From Candidatus Koribacter versatilis Ellin345 (GTDB taxonomy: Bacteria; Acidobacteriota; Terriglobia; Terriglobales; Acidobacteriaceae): 64,000 nt of DNA. The position numbers were made by a program, and so were the translations under genes. The stretch lies in assembly GCF_000014005.1 (NCBI RefSeq), contig NC_008009.1:620001-684000 (forward strand), in the 5' to 3' direction. Within the stretch, counting starts at the first letter, position 1; every line of letters starts with the position of its first letter. Below, piece after piece: positions 1-7,349 of this stretch. The notes beneath the pieces were generated by a model that made no database searches, was not told the DNA's origin, and saw nothing but the letters and a program-made list of their open reading frames with translations.

Positions 1-28
1 CTTCAAGTAGCTCGTCGAGCGTCTTCAT
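1..28 (-). CDS. Start of an unknown gene, cut by the window edge
   Basis: Only the first nine codons are inside the window (MKTLDELLE), read from an ATG at 28-26 on the minus strand. The ATG lies 9 bp past the stop codon of the secreted protein gene at 38-700, so the two genes probably form an operon. Nothing can be said about function, and the start itself could be spurious. Confidence 0.45.
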
Positions 29-37
29 TCCGGCATC

Positions 38-700
38 TTACTCGTCGTCGTTGCTGTCTGTCGCGATATCGGTGGCGTGACCAAAAACCGTATAGCTCGC
101 CTTGGGATATTTCTTGGGAAAGAAGGTGACCTTCGACGGGCTGCGCTCCCACTGCGGCGCGTCGCAATCTGCGTCCGGAGAATCGGCCTGGCTGGCCGGC
201 CCGAGCTCTTTTCGAAGCACTGCTTTCTTGCGGCCGATCTGCGCGACGACTGCATACAGAGTTTCCCCGTTATCCGAGATGCCGCAATAGGCGGCGTAGT
301 CGCGGTACCAGCTCACCGACGAATAAAACGGGTCGAACTCCGGCAGCTTGATGGTGGTGATGTGCGCGTTGGTGCGGTCCACCAGCAGCCACGCGCCGCG
401 CTGCCACTTCCAGTGCGGAGACTTTGTGTCTTCGGGAAGATTGTCATTCAGCCGGTAGGCCTTGCGGGCAACGAAGAGGCGGTCGGTGATGTCGTGGGTT
501 TCGCCGGTGGTGAACTCCTTGAGGGCGCCGTCCACGTAGAGACCGCGGACTTTCATGTCCATGGTTTTGTCTTCGGTGGGGCCGAGGAAGAGCTTGACCG
601 TCATGGGTTTGCCGAAGGTGATGACCTTCGGCTTGCCCGCCGCCGATGCGAGTCCGGTGAACATAACCGCGAACTGGAGGAGTGCGATACATCTGCGCAT
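38..700 (-). CDS. Secreted hypothetical protein, 220 aa
   Basis: The protein opens with a signal peptide: two arginines, a hydrophobic stretch, then ASAAGKP at about residue 22 as the probable cleavage site. The mature part has no domain I recognise. It is rich in beta-prone segments and charged residues, with a short acidic tail (NDDE). It diverges from the HD-GYP gene at 794, and its 3' end is 9 bp from the next gene start on the same strand. I do not recognise a function; a periplasmic or surface role follows only from the signal peptide. Confidence 0.75.
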   Translation of the reverse strand: MRRCIALLQFAVMFTGLASAAGKPKVITFGKPMTVKLFLGPTEDKTMDMKVRGLYVDGALKEFTTGETHDITDRLFVARKAYRLNDNLPEDTKSPHWKWQRGAWLLVDRTNAHITTIKLPEFDPFYSSVSWYRDYAAYCGISDNGETLYAVVAQIGRKKAVLRKELGPASQADSPDADCDAPQWERSPSKVTFFPKKYPKASYTVFGHATDIATDSNDDE

Positions 701-793
701 ACTACGAGGCTAAGCCCGCAAGCGCCCGCACTTCAACCGAAACCCGCTCCCGGCGCGATACAACCAATCCAGAGCAGAACCCTTCGTAAAGAC

Positions 794-1777
794 GTGACCC
801 ACGAATTTCCCGCGAAACGTTCCCAGCACATCCTGGTGGTTGACGACTCGCCTGAGCTTGCCATGCTCATGCAGGAGCTGCTGGCTGCGCATGGCTACCT
901 GGTGCAGCTTGCCTATAGCGCAGCCGAGGCGGAGCGGGAAATTGCGGGGCGTCCGCCGGACCTGATCTTGCTGGATGTGCAGATGCCGGGCAAGAACGGC
1001 TACGACCTTTGCCGTGAGCTGAAGGACAATCCGGAGACGCGCCTGATCCCTATAGTGATGATTACCGGGCTTACCGATCGCGAGAACCGGATCAGGGGCA
1101 TAGAATCCGGCGCCGATGAATTTCTGAACAAGCCGATTTTTCCGGAAGAACTGTTTGCGCGGGTGAAGTCGCTATTGCGGCTGAAGGAGTTTACCGACGA
1201 ACTCGACAACGCGGAGGCAGTGTTGTGCACCCTCGGGTTGAGCGTGGAGGCGCGTGATCCTTATACGGAAGGGCACTGTGAGCGGCTTTCACAATACGCG
1301 AGCGAACTCGGTGCGTTCCTGCGGATGGGCGCCGATGCAATCCTTGCGCTGAAGCGCGGCGGATACCTGCACGATCTCGGCAAGATCGCGATTCCGGACG
1401 AGATCCTGAAGAAGGGATCCGATCTGACTGCAGATGAGTGGTCGATCATGCGGCAGCACCCGATCATCGGGGAGCGCATTTGTCAGCCGCTGCGTTCGCT
1501 GCGAAAAGTACTGCCGATCATTCGCCACCATCATGAACATTGGGATGGGAGCGGGTATCCAGACCAGTTGGTGGGGCTTGAGATTCCGCTGCTGGCGCGC
1601 ACGCTGCAGGTTGTGGATGTTTACGATGCATTGCGAACGGCGCGTCCTTACAAAGCGGCCCAGTCGCATGAACAGGCTCGCGAGACGATGTTGCGCGAGG
1701 CGGAGCGTGGCAGGTGGGACCGCGAACTTGTGCGCGCCATGTTCGCCATGCTGACTGAGCGGCGAAAGGCCGCTTGA
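794..1777 (+). CDS. Response regulator with HD-GYP c-di-GMP phosphodiesterase domain
   Basis: About 327 aa from a GTG at 794. A REC domain comes first (HILVVDDSP acidic pocket, LILLDVQMPG phosphoacceptor Asp, NKPI near the conserved Lys), followed by an HD-GYP domain. The metal-binding HD pair is in YLHDLGKIAIPDE, a downstream HH pair is in IRHHHEHWDG, and the GYP signature is intact in GSGYPDQL, so the phosphodiesterase should be active. The family hydrolyses cyclic di-GMP to pGpG or GMP in response to phosphorylation of REC. The open frame extends upstream to 77, but that part is antisense to the secreted protein gene and does not look like protein, so the GTG just before the REC domain was chosen. 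No partner kinase is adjacent. PilZ receptors at 24-25 kb are possible c-di-GMP effectors. Confidence 0.9.
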   Translation: MTHEFPAKRSQHILVVDDSPELAMLMQELLAAHGYLVQLAYSAAEAEREIAGRPPDLILLDVQMPGKNGYDLCRELKDNPETRLIPIVMITGLTDRENRIRGIESGADEFLNKPIFPEELFARVKSLLRLKEFTDELDNAEAVLCTLGLSVEARDPYTEGHCERLSQYASELGAFLRMGADAILALKRGGYLHDLGKIAIPDEILKKGSDLTADEWSIMRQHPIIGERICQPLRSLRKVLPIIRHHHEHWDGSGYPDQLVGLEIPLLARTLQVVDVYDALRTARPYKAAQSHEQARETMLREAERGRWDRELVRAMFAMLTERRKAA

Positions 1778-1879
1778 AGCATTTCGAAAAGAAGAATTGG
1801 GCTGCTTACAACTGATTTAGAATGGCTTGGCGTCTAACAAGCTGCATACAAATTGAGCCGTTCCCAGCCCTAGACGCCC

Positions 1880-2668
1880 ATGGAATACGTGTCCTACAGC
1901 ATTGTCATCCCCGCCTATAACGAAAGCGATCGCATCCAGGAATCGCTGACGAAGATTGTTGCCTTTCTTGCTGAGCAGAGCTGGACGGCCGAGGTCCTGG
2001 TCGTCAACGACGGCTCTCGCGATAACACAGCGGAGGTCGTGAAGCGGTTCGCGGCGCAGCACCGGTTTATTCGGCTGATTGAAAACCCTGGCAATCGCGG
2101 CAAAGGGTACAGCGTGCGCAATGGCATGCTGCAGGCAGTGGGCGATGTCGTGCTCTTCACCGACGCCGACCTCTCGGCGCCGATAACCGAGGCACCGAAG
2201 CTATTCAGCGAGATCCAGAAGGGCGTGGATGTTGCCTTTGGCTCGCGGTGGCTGGTAGCGAAGATGCAGACCGAGCGGCAGTCCATCATGCGCCAGATCG
2301 CCGGGCGCATGTACAACGTCATCATGCGGATTGTGCTCGGATTGAACTTCAAAGACACGCAGTGCGGATTCAAGGCATTCAACCGCAAGGCGCTGGAGAC
2401 GATCTTCACACGTCAGCACGTGGAACGCTGGGGCTTCGACGTCGAACTGCTTTTCCTGGCACGCAAGTTCAAGCTGAAGATTGAAGAAGTGCCGGTGGAA
2501 TGGGCACATGACGACCGGTCGAAGATCAACCCTCTGGTCGACGGCATCAAGATGTTCGGCGAGATGCTGAGTATCCGGTGGAATTCGATCGTAGGACGCT
2601 ACACGAATCCGCACCTGCCGAAGCCGGTGGTGACGGACGCCACGCCGGTCGTAAAAATCGCAAAGTAA
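1880..2668 (+). CDS. Family 2 glycosyltransferase, dolichyl/polyprenyl-phosphate type
   Basis: 262 aa. It is a GT-A fold enzyme of the DPM1/ALG5-like subgroup. The N-terminal strand and loop YSIVIPAYNESDRI is followed by VLVVNDGSRDNT (nucleotide binding) and VLFTDADLSAP with the DxD-type metal site (residues about 90-96). A conserved FKDTQCGFKAF segment and RWGFDVELLFLA complete the family pattern. Members transfer glucose or mannose from a nucleotide sugar to a polyprenyl phosphate at the cytoplasmic face of the membrane. No C-terminal membrane helices are visible, so it is the soluble, membrane-associated form. It follows the HD-GYP gene by 102 bp on the same strand. The acceptor lipid and sugar are not determinable from sequence. 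Confidence 0.9.
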   Translation: MEYVSYSIVIPAYNESDRIQESLTKIVAFLAEQSWTAEVLVVNDGSRDNTAEVVKRFAAQHRFIRLIENPGNRGKGYSVRNGMLQAVGDVVLFTDADLSAPITEAPKLFSEIQKGVDVAFGSRWLVAKMQTERQSIMRQIAGRMYNVIMRIVLGLNFKDTQCGFKAFNRKALETIFTRQHVERWGFDVELLFLARKFKLKIEEVPVEWAHDDRSKINPLVDGIKMFGEMLSIRWNSIVGRYTNPHLPKPVVTDATPVVKIAK

Positions 2669-2678
2669 GTTGAGAGAA

Positions 2679-2939
2679 CTAGCCGGCAGCGCGCATCACG
2701 CGCGTTTCGGTGCGTCGCACCGTCTGCACGCCGACGACGGGATCGACCACGATGGTTAGTTCCTTGCTGCAGGTTCCGCAGAGCCAGAAAAATTCGTCGC
2801 GTGTCGGTGGTTTGGGCGCGTCACTCGCGACAGTTGCAGCCGCGCGCAAAGAAGCGCCGGCGGGTACCTGGAACAATTTGCCATCGCGAAGGTAGCGGAA
2901 GACCGAAGAGCAATTCGGATTAGCGCACTTGGACATCAT
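2679..2939 (-). CDS. Small Cys-containing (zinc-ribbon-like) hypothetical protein
   Basis: 86 aa starting at the MMSK double ATG at 2939, chosen because GGAG lies 8 bases upstream; the longer open frame up to 3152 is not supported. It has a CANPNC pair near the N-terminus (about residues 5-10) and a CGTC pair at about residues 55-58, a spacing compatible with one zinc site. The N-terminal KCANPNCSSVFRYL pattern is typical of small acidobacterial zinc-ribbon proteins. Function unknown. It is convergent with the glycosyltransferase gene, 10 bp away. Confidence 0.7.
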   Translation of the reverse strand: MMSKCANPNCSSVFRYLRDGKLFQVPAGASLRAAATVASDAPKPPTRDEFFWLCGTCSKELTIVVDPVVGVQTVRRTETRVMRAAG

Positions 2940-3183
2940 GGAAAGCTCCGGATACGAGCAGAAATTCGGGGAGAAGAAACTGCGGTCTTGCGCTAGCTTC
3001 GATTTCAGATGCGGGAACTCCGTCCCGAGTTCGTTCCTGCTGAGAAAATTGTAGGGAGAAATCCGGCAGCTACTCTGGATTTCTGCGCGCCATATATCGC
3101 CACAGCACCGGAGCATCGTGTCGCGAGCGTTGGTCAACTCCGGAACGAGCAAGGGCCAGCGCGGCGGCGGATCGGTGAAGGTT
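2940..3183. other. Intergenic stretch with no recognised gene
   Basis: This stretch lies between the small zinc-ribbon-like gene and the tRNA promoter. Short open frames cross it on both strands, but none has a ribosome binding site or protein-like composition. Nothing else was seen. Confidence 0.5.
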
Positions 3184-3192
3184 TGTTATAAT
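3184..3192 (+). promoter_or_regulatory. Extended -10 promoter of tRNA-Pro
   Basis: TGTTATAAT is a perfect TATAAT with the upstream TGN extension. No good -35 is present at the usual distance, as expected for an extended -10 promoter. Transcription would begin near 3199, about 40 bases before the tRNA. Confidence 0.65.
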
Positions 3193-3240
3193 CACAATGT
3201 CTTCGAAGCCGAATTATTCCCGCCTGCGGCTTCGGGTTGT

Positions 3241-3317
<77 letters not shown>

Positions 3318-3406
3318 TTTAATTCCAACAACTTAGCTCTCTTCGGCCGTAAGTTTTTACGGTTACCGACTCGTGTCTGCAGGTCTATTCACGCAGGCGC
3401 GTAGCG

Positions 3407-4843
3407 CTACGATCGCTCGCCCGAAATGGGTAGGGTGAACGAGAAGACGGACCCCTGGCCGATCTGGCTCACCACAGTCAATGTGCCGCCGTGGGCTTCG
3501 ATCAGCACTTTACTGATTGCCAGACCCATACCCGTGCCGGCGGCGGCGTAACGCTGTTTTTCTCCGCGATAGAACTTGTCGAAGATGAGCGTCTGCTCGA
3601 AGCTGTCGATCCCCGGTCCCCGATCGGCCACGCTGGTCACTATGAAGTCGCCCTTTAATTCCGCGCTGATGCGAATGGGTGTGTCGTTCTCCGAATATTT
3701 CGCGGCGTTCTCGACCAAGTGAGTAAGGACCTGCCGGATGCGATCGAAGTCGGCATACACCGGAGGCAAGCCTTTCGGCAATTCAACGGTGACCGGATGT
3801 TTGCGTAGTGTAGAGATTTGCTCATCAAGGACGGTCTCGACAACTTCGCTCAACGCAAATTGCCGTCGTTGCAGGGTGATCACTCGCGAATCGAGACGCG
3901 CCATTTCCGCAGCTTCGCCAACCAATCGGTTCAGCCGGTCTGTTTCTTCGTTGATGATCGTCAGCAATTCCGCGCGCGCAGCGGCGTCCGCGAGAGAACC
4001 CTCGAGCAGCGTCGTTACACTCGCCTTGATGCTGGTAAGTGGCGTGCGGAACTCATGTGTTACTGAGTCGAGTAGCGCAGAGCGCAGTTGTTCGCTCTCG
4101 CGTGCGGCACGGCTGGTTGCCAGTTCGTCCACGGCGCGAGTGCGTTCGATGGCGGTGCCGACCAGACTGCCAATTGCGTCCGCGGTTTGCCGCGGAATCT
4201 CCAATCCCTTAATTGCCAGCGCGCCAACCGAGCGCACGCCAAGCCGCACCGGGAAGTAATTCACGCCGTTTTGTTGGGTGCTTTCGCCGCGGGCAAGAGT
4301 GTTTCTCAGGGTTTCCGCGTCAATCGAGACGTCGGCAGTCGAGCGGTAAATAGTTGGCTTTACGTTTGAAATAAGCGCGACCCCTGAGCCGCCAAACGAT
4401 TCGAGAACGAACACCGGTATCGCATTCATCAGTTCCGGAACGGTTTCAACCGTCAACAATTTCTGGCTCAGGTCGTAGAGATGCTCGACGTTTTGGCGTT
4501 GCTCTGTAGCTTTCTCAGCTTCATTGCGTGCGCGTTCCGCGAGATTGCTAGCGACGACTGCGGTAACAAGGAAGGCGAGAAGCGCGATCCAGTTCTGTGG
4601 ATCGGCGATAGTGAAGGTGCCGACTGGCGGCAGGAAGAAGAAATTGATTGCCGCGGTTGCGAGCACCGAGAGAGCCATCGCGACCCTAAATCCCCAGAAC
4701 GCCGCGGTAAGCAAAACCAAGATGAGAAACGTGAGGGCGACGGTGGTGGGATTAGCCGGAACGTGGCGATATATGAAAACGACTGCGACGAGGACGAGTA
4801 CGACGACAACGTACCGTCCGAGCTGTCTTGCGCTCGATCTCAC
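3407..4843 (-). CDS. Membrane histidine kinase, C-terminal half of a split KdpD
   Basis: 478 aa from a GTG at 4843. Residues about 10-105 hold four hydrophobic segments of the DUF4118 type found in the middle of KdpD. A GAF-like region follows (about 115-235), then HisKA with phosphoacceptor H263 in SVTHEFRTPLTS. The HATPase domain has an N box (LVENAAKYS, about 376-384), G1 DRGPGID, F box FDKFYRG and G2 GTGMGLAI. This is the C-terminal half of canonical KdpD without the N-terminal KdpD/USP module, which is the separate gene at 4891-6012 on the opposite strand. The two starts are 47 bp apart. It most likely phosphorylates KdpE (6012-6710) in response to low K+ or osmotic stress. Length and domain order match a kinase, not a decayed fragment. 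Confidence 0.9.
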   Translation of the reverse strand: MRSSARQLGRYVVVVLVLVAVVFIYRHVPANPTTVALTFLILVLLTAAFWGFRVAMALSVLATAAINFFFLPPVGTFTIADPQNWIALLAFLVTAVVASNLAERARNEAEKATEQRQNVEHLYDLSQKLLTVETVPELMNAIPVFVLESFGGSGVALISNVKPTIYRSTADVSIDAETLRNTLARGESTQQNGVNYFPVRLGVRSVGALAIKGLEIPRQTADAIGSLVGTAIERTRAVDELATSRAARESEQLRSALLDSVTHEFRTPLTSIKASVTTLLEGSLADAAARAELLTIINEETDRLNRLVGEAAEMARLDSRVITLQRRQFALSEVVETVLDEQISTLRKHPVTVELPKGLPPVYADFDRIRQVLTHLVENAAKYSENDTPIRISAELKGDFIVTSVADRGPGIDSFEQTLIFDKFYRGEKQRYAAAGTGMGLAISKVLIEAHGGTLTVVSQIGQGSVFSFTLPISGERS

Positions 4844-4890
4844 GGCTGCATTTTACGCCAGACGAAAAACGGTATATAGAATACGCAACG

Positions 4891-6012
4891 ATGCAGAAGA
4901 CTCCCGATCAGTGGCTGGACGAGGTCTCACCGGAAAAAAAGGTGGGCCTGCTGAAGTTGTTCCTTGGCTATGCGCCGGGCGTCGGCAAGACCTACTCGAT
5001 GCTCAGCGAAGCGATTCGACGCATGAGCCGAGGCGAAGACGTGGTGATTGGCGTGATTGAAACGCATGGGCGCCGCGCCACTGCCGAGCTGTCCTCGAAG
5101 CTCGACATCATTCCGAAGAAGCAGCTTGAATACAAAGGCACCGTCTTTCAGGAGATGGATGTTGACGCGATCCTCGCGCGCAAGCCACAGGTTGTGCTCG
5201 TGGACGAACTCGCCCACACCAACATCGACGGCAGTAAGCACCGCAAGCGCTACGAAGACGTGCTGGAGCTGGTGGACGCCAACATCGACGTGCTGACGAC
5301 GATGAACGTGCAACACATTGAGAGCCTCGGACCAAGTGTGTTGCAATTCACAGGGATCCAGGTGCGCGAAACCGTCCCCGACTGGCTGATGCAGCGCGTT
5401 GACGAGATCGTTCTAGCCGACGTAACGCCGCAGGCGCTGGAAAAACGCATGAAACGCGGTGATGTGTATCCCACCGACCGAGCCGAGCGCGCGTTATCGC
5501 ATTTTTTCCGTCCGGGAAACCTTATCGCACTTCGAGAACTCGCGCTTCGGCAGGTTACGCAGGTAGTGGACCGCAGTCTTGATGCGTATCTCGCGAAAGA
5601 GAACGTCGAGCAGGCGCCCGCAGTTCGCGAGCGCATTGCGGTCTGTGTCAGTTCGAATCCTGCTGCGCAGTATTTGGTCGCCCGGGCCTCTCGCATGGCG
5701 CACGCGATCGGCGGCGAATTTTATGTAATTTACGTGGACGTTGGTCGCGACACCGATCCCAAGGACCAAAAGTCGCTTGCCGAGAACATTCGTTTCGCTG
5801 AGAACCTCGATGCTAAGGTTCTGCGGACGAAAGGGAAGAGCGTTGCGGAAGAGGTAGCCAAGGTCGTAAAAGAAAACCACATTACACAGATCATCTTCGG
5901 TCGGTCGGCGCGTACGGGCTACCAAAAATATCTCTATTTGTCGGCGATCCATAAGTTTCTGCGTGATGCACCGTCGGTCGATGTGCATATCGTCACCCAG
6001 GAGGCCCGCTGA
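4891..6012 (+). CDS. kdpD: KdpD N-terminal sensor protein (KdpD-USP), stand-alone
   Basis: 373 aa. The KdpD domain has a Walker A motif GYAPGVGKT at residues 26-34 and a Walker B-like VVLVDELAHTN at about 101-111, followed by a universal-stress-protein domain (about 240-373). There is no membrane segment and no kinase domain; those lie in the divergent gene at 3407-4843. In full-length KdpD this cytoplasmic part binds ATP and modulates the kinase/phosphatase balance. The ATG at 4891 was preferred to 4828 because the longer version would run into the divergent kinase start. Its TGA shares one base with the kdpE ATG, so the two are translationally coupled. Stand-alone KdpD N-domains are known in other bacteria; here both halves are present but unlinked. 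Confidence 0.92.
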   Translation: MQKTPDQWLDEVSPEKKVGLLKLFLGYAPGVGKTYSMLSEAIRRMSRGEDVVIGVIETHGRRATAELSSKLDIIPKKQLEYKGTVFQEMDVDAILARKPQVVLVDELAHTNIDGSKHRKRYEDVLELVDANIDVLTTMNVQHIESLGPSVLQFTGIQVRETVPDWLMQRVDEIVLADVTPQALEKRMKRGDVYPTDRAERALSHFFRPGNLIALRELALRQVTQVVDRSLDAYLAKENVEQAPAVRERIAVCVSSNPAAQYLVARASRMAHAIGGEFYVIYVDVGRDTDPKDQKSLAENIRFAENLDAKVLRTKGKSVAEEVAKVVKENHITQIIFGRSARTGYQKYLYLSAIHKFLRDAPSVDVHIVTQEAR

Positions 6013-6710
6013 TGATCGCGCGCATTCTCGTAGTTGACGACGAACAGCAAATCACGCGGGTACTGCGCACCACGCTTTCGGCGAAGGGCTACGAGATACG
6101 CGTTGCCAACGATGGCGAAACCGCCTTCGAGATCATGAAGGACTGGGTGCCGGACCTCGTCATTACCGACATCTCCATGCCCAACATGGATGGCCTTGCG
6201 CTTTGCAAGGAACTACGTGCGCGTTCGCAGGTGCCGATCATCGTGCTCTCGGTGAAGGAAGACGAGCGAACGAAGGTCAAAGCGTTGGATCTTGGGGCGG
6301 ATGATTACATCACCAAACCGTTCAACATCAACGAACTGCTGGCGCGCATTCGTGCGAACCTGCGGCGGGCACCGGTTGCGGAGATAGCGACGATCCTGGA
6401 GCTCGGAGATTTTGTGATCGATACCGCCGCGCACCTGGTCAAAGTCAGGGGTACCGAAGTCCGACTCACTCCCAAAGAATTTGATCTGCTGCTCTACCTC
6501 GCGCGGCATCCCGGCAAGGTTGTGCCGCACCGGACGCTGCTTTCGTCGGTATGGGGAGCGGACCACGCTGAACAATCCGAATACCTCCGCGTTTTCGTCG
6601 GACAGCTCCGCAAAAAAATCGAAGGCGAAAACAGCAATAAGCGCTACATCCTCACCGAGCGCTGGATCGGCTACCGCTTTATTCCCGAAGGCGAACCCAT
6701 CGCCGCCTAG
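6012..6710 (+). CDS. kdpE: KdpE, DNA-binding response regulator
   Basis: 232 aa of the OmpR/PhoB type. The REC domain (1-118) has acidic residues D9/D10, phosphoacceptor D53 in VITDISMPN and K102 in ITKPF. A winged helix follows (about 135-228) with RLTPKEFDLLLYLARHPGKV and a C-terminal RWIGYRF hairpin. It should activate kdpFABC when phosphorylated. It overlaps the upstream KdpD-USP gene by one base and reads towards the structural genes. Confidence 0.95.
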   Translation: MIARILVVDDEQQITRVLRTTLSAKGYEIRVANDGETAFEIMKDWVPDLVITDISMPNMDGLALCKELRARSQVPIIVLSVKEDERTKVKALDLGADDYITKPFNINELLARIRANLRRAPVAEIATILELGDFVIDTAAHLVKVRGTEVRLTPKEFDLLLYLARHPGKVVPHRTLLSSVWGADHAEQSEYLRVFVGQLRKKIEGENSNKRYILTERWIGYRFIPEGEPIAA

Positions 6711-6785
6711 CCGTCTTTACGAACTCCTTACGTGCGCCTTAGGGCACCTTTATGCCTGAAGGATTCGAATAGAACTTGCGCAGTC

Positions 6786-6977
6786 ATGCGGAGGTTCTTC
6801 GTGCCGGTGCTTGTCGTCGTTTCCGTTTGCGGGTTGGTATTTATCGCACGCTTTTTCTTCGCGCTCTGTCAGGAGCCGAAGAGTTCGAGATCCACCCACG
6901 TGTGGTTCATTCGTGCCCGCATGCACCGGATCATCTCGGAGAAGCGGCATGATTCCGCACAGAAGCGTGCTGCGTAA
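6786..6977 (+). CDS. Small putative membrane protein, 63 aa
   Basis: One clear transmembrane segment (VPVLVVVSVCGLVFIARFFF, residues 6-25) is followed by a basic, Arg/Lys/His-rich cytoplasmic-type tail. It lies between kdpE and the Kdp structural genes and stops 16 bp before the ATG of the next small ORF. I do not recognise it. It could be a small accessory of the transporter or a chance ORF, since its ribosome binding site is weak. Confidence 0.4.
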   Translation: MRRFFVPVLVVVSVCGLVFIARFFFALCQEPKSSRSTHVWFIRARMHRIISEKRHDSAQKRAA

Positions 6978-6993
6978 GGGGTCAAGGAGAACT

Positions 6994-7149
6994 ATGAGTA
7001 TCGGAGACACAGCAGTTGAGGCTTTTGCGGAAAACGCCGCAGCGCGCTTGACGTTCCTGGAATTATCGGACGACCAAAAGTCAACCAGCGGCGAACTCTT
7101 GTGCGACTGGAGTTCTGGCGGCACCGAAGGCCGCGAGTGCGGCTGCTGA
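6994..7149 (+). CDS. Small 51-aa ORF with Cys-rich C-terminus
   Basis: It begins MSIGDTAVEAFAENAAARLT and ends in ECGC followed by TGA. A very good ribosome binding site (AAGGAGA, 4 bases before the ATG) supports real translation. It has three cysteines, two of them in a CGC terminus, no membrane segment and no signal peptide. It precedes the 28-aa peptide and kdpF in what looks like the kdp operon. Function unknown; it may be a regulator or a leader peptide for the operon. Confidence 0.5.
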   Translation: MSIGDTAVEAFAENAAARLTFLELSDDQKSTSGELLCDWSSGGTEGRECGC

Positions 7150-7166
7150 GGGTACGGGAGACTCAC

Positions 7167-7253
7167 ATGCAAGACCTGATTTACATCGCCATCACTCTTC
7201 TGTTCTTCATTGCGGCCGTTGCATACGTGCAGTTTTGCGAACGGGTGAGATAG
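7167..7253 (+). CDS. 28-aa single-span membrane peptide upstream of kdpF
   Basis: Reads MQDLIYIAITLLFFIAAVAY then VQFCERVR: one transmembrane helix followed by a short tail with the CER motif. GGGAG lies 8 bases upstream. Short peptides of this shape are often found just before kdpF in kdp operons of other phyla and are usually left unannotated. It is 6 bp before the kdpF start. Role unknown; by position it may be a small subunit or assembly factor of the Kdp ATPase. Confidence 0.6.
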   Translation: MQDLIYIAITLLFFIAAVAYVQFCERVR

Positions 7254-7259
7254 CTGACC

Positions 7260-7349
7260 ATGAATCTTGAAACGCTCGTCATTCTCGCTGTTTGTGCGCT
7301 ACTCGGCGTTTACCTGGTTTACGCCTTGCTTCGTCCGGAGAAATTCTGA
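7260..7349 (+). CDS. kdpF: KdpF, small subunit of the K+-transporting ATPase
   Basis: 29 aa, too short for most gene callers. It is a single hydrophobic helix ([19 protein letters not shown]) ending in RPEKF, the typical KdpF terminus. The last base of its TGA is the first base of the kdpA ATG (TGATG), the usual kdpF-kdpA coupling. KdpF stabilises the KdpABC complex in the membrane. Confidence 0.88.
   Translation: MNLETLVILAVCALLGVYLVYALLRPEKF

Noticed and set aside
77-793. Upstream extension of the HD-GYP reading frame
   Set aside because: It is antisense to the secreted protein gene at 38-700 and not protein-like; the REC domain starts after 794.
2940-3152. Longer start for the small zinc-ribbon-like protein
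   Set aside because: The extension lacks a ribosome binding site and homologous-looking composition, while GGAG precedes the internal ATG at 2939.
3347-3362. CCGTAA/TTACGG hairpin after tRNA-Pro as terminator
   Set aside because: Only 6 bp, AT-containing and without a following T run; too weak to call.
6711-6785. Possible riboswitch before the small kdp ORFs
   Set aside because: Only a short GTGC/GCAC stem is visible; no known K+ or c-di-AMP riboswitch pattern.
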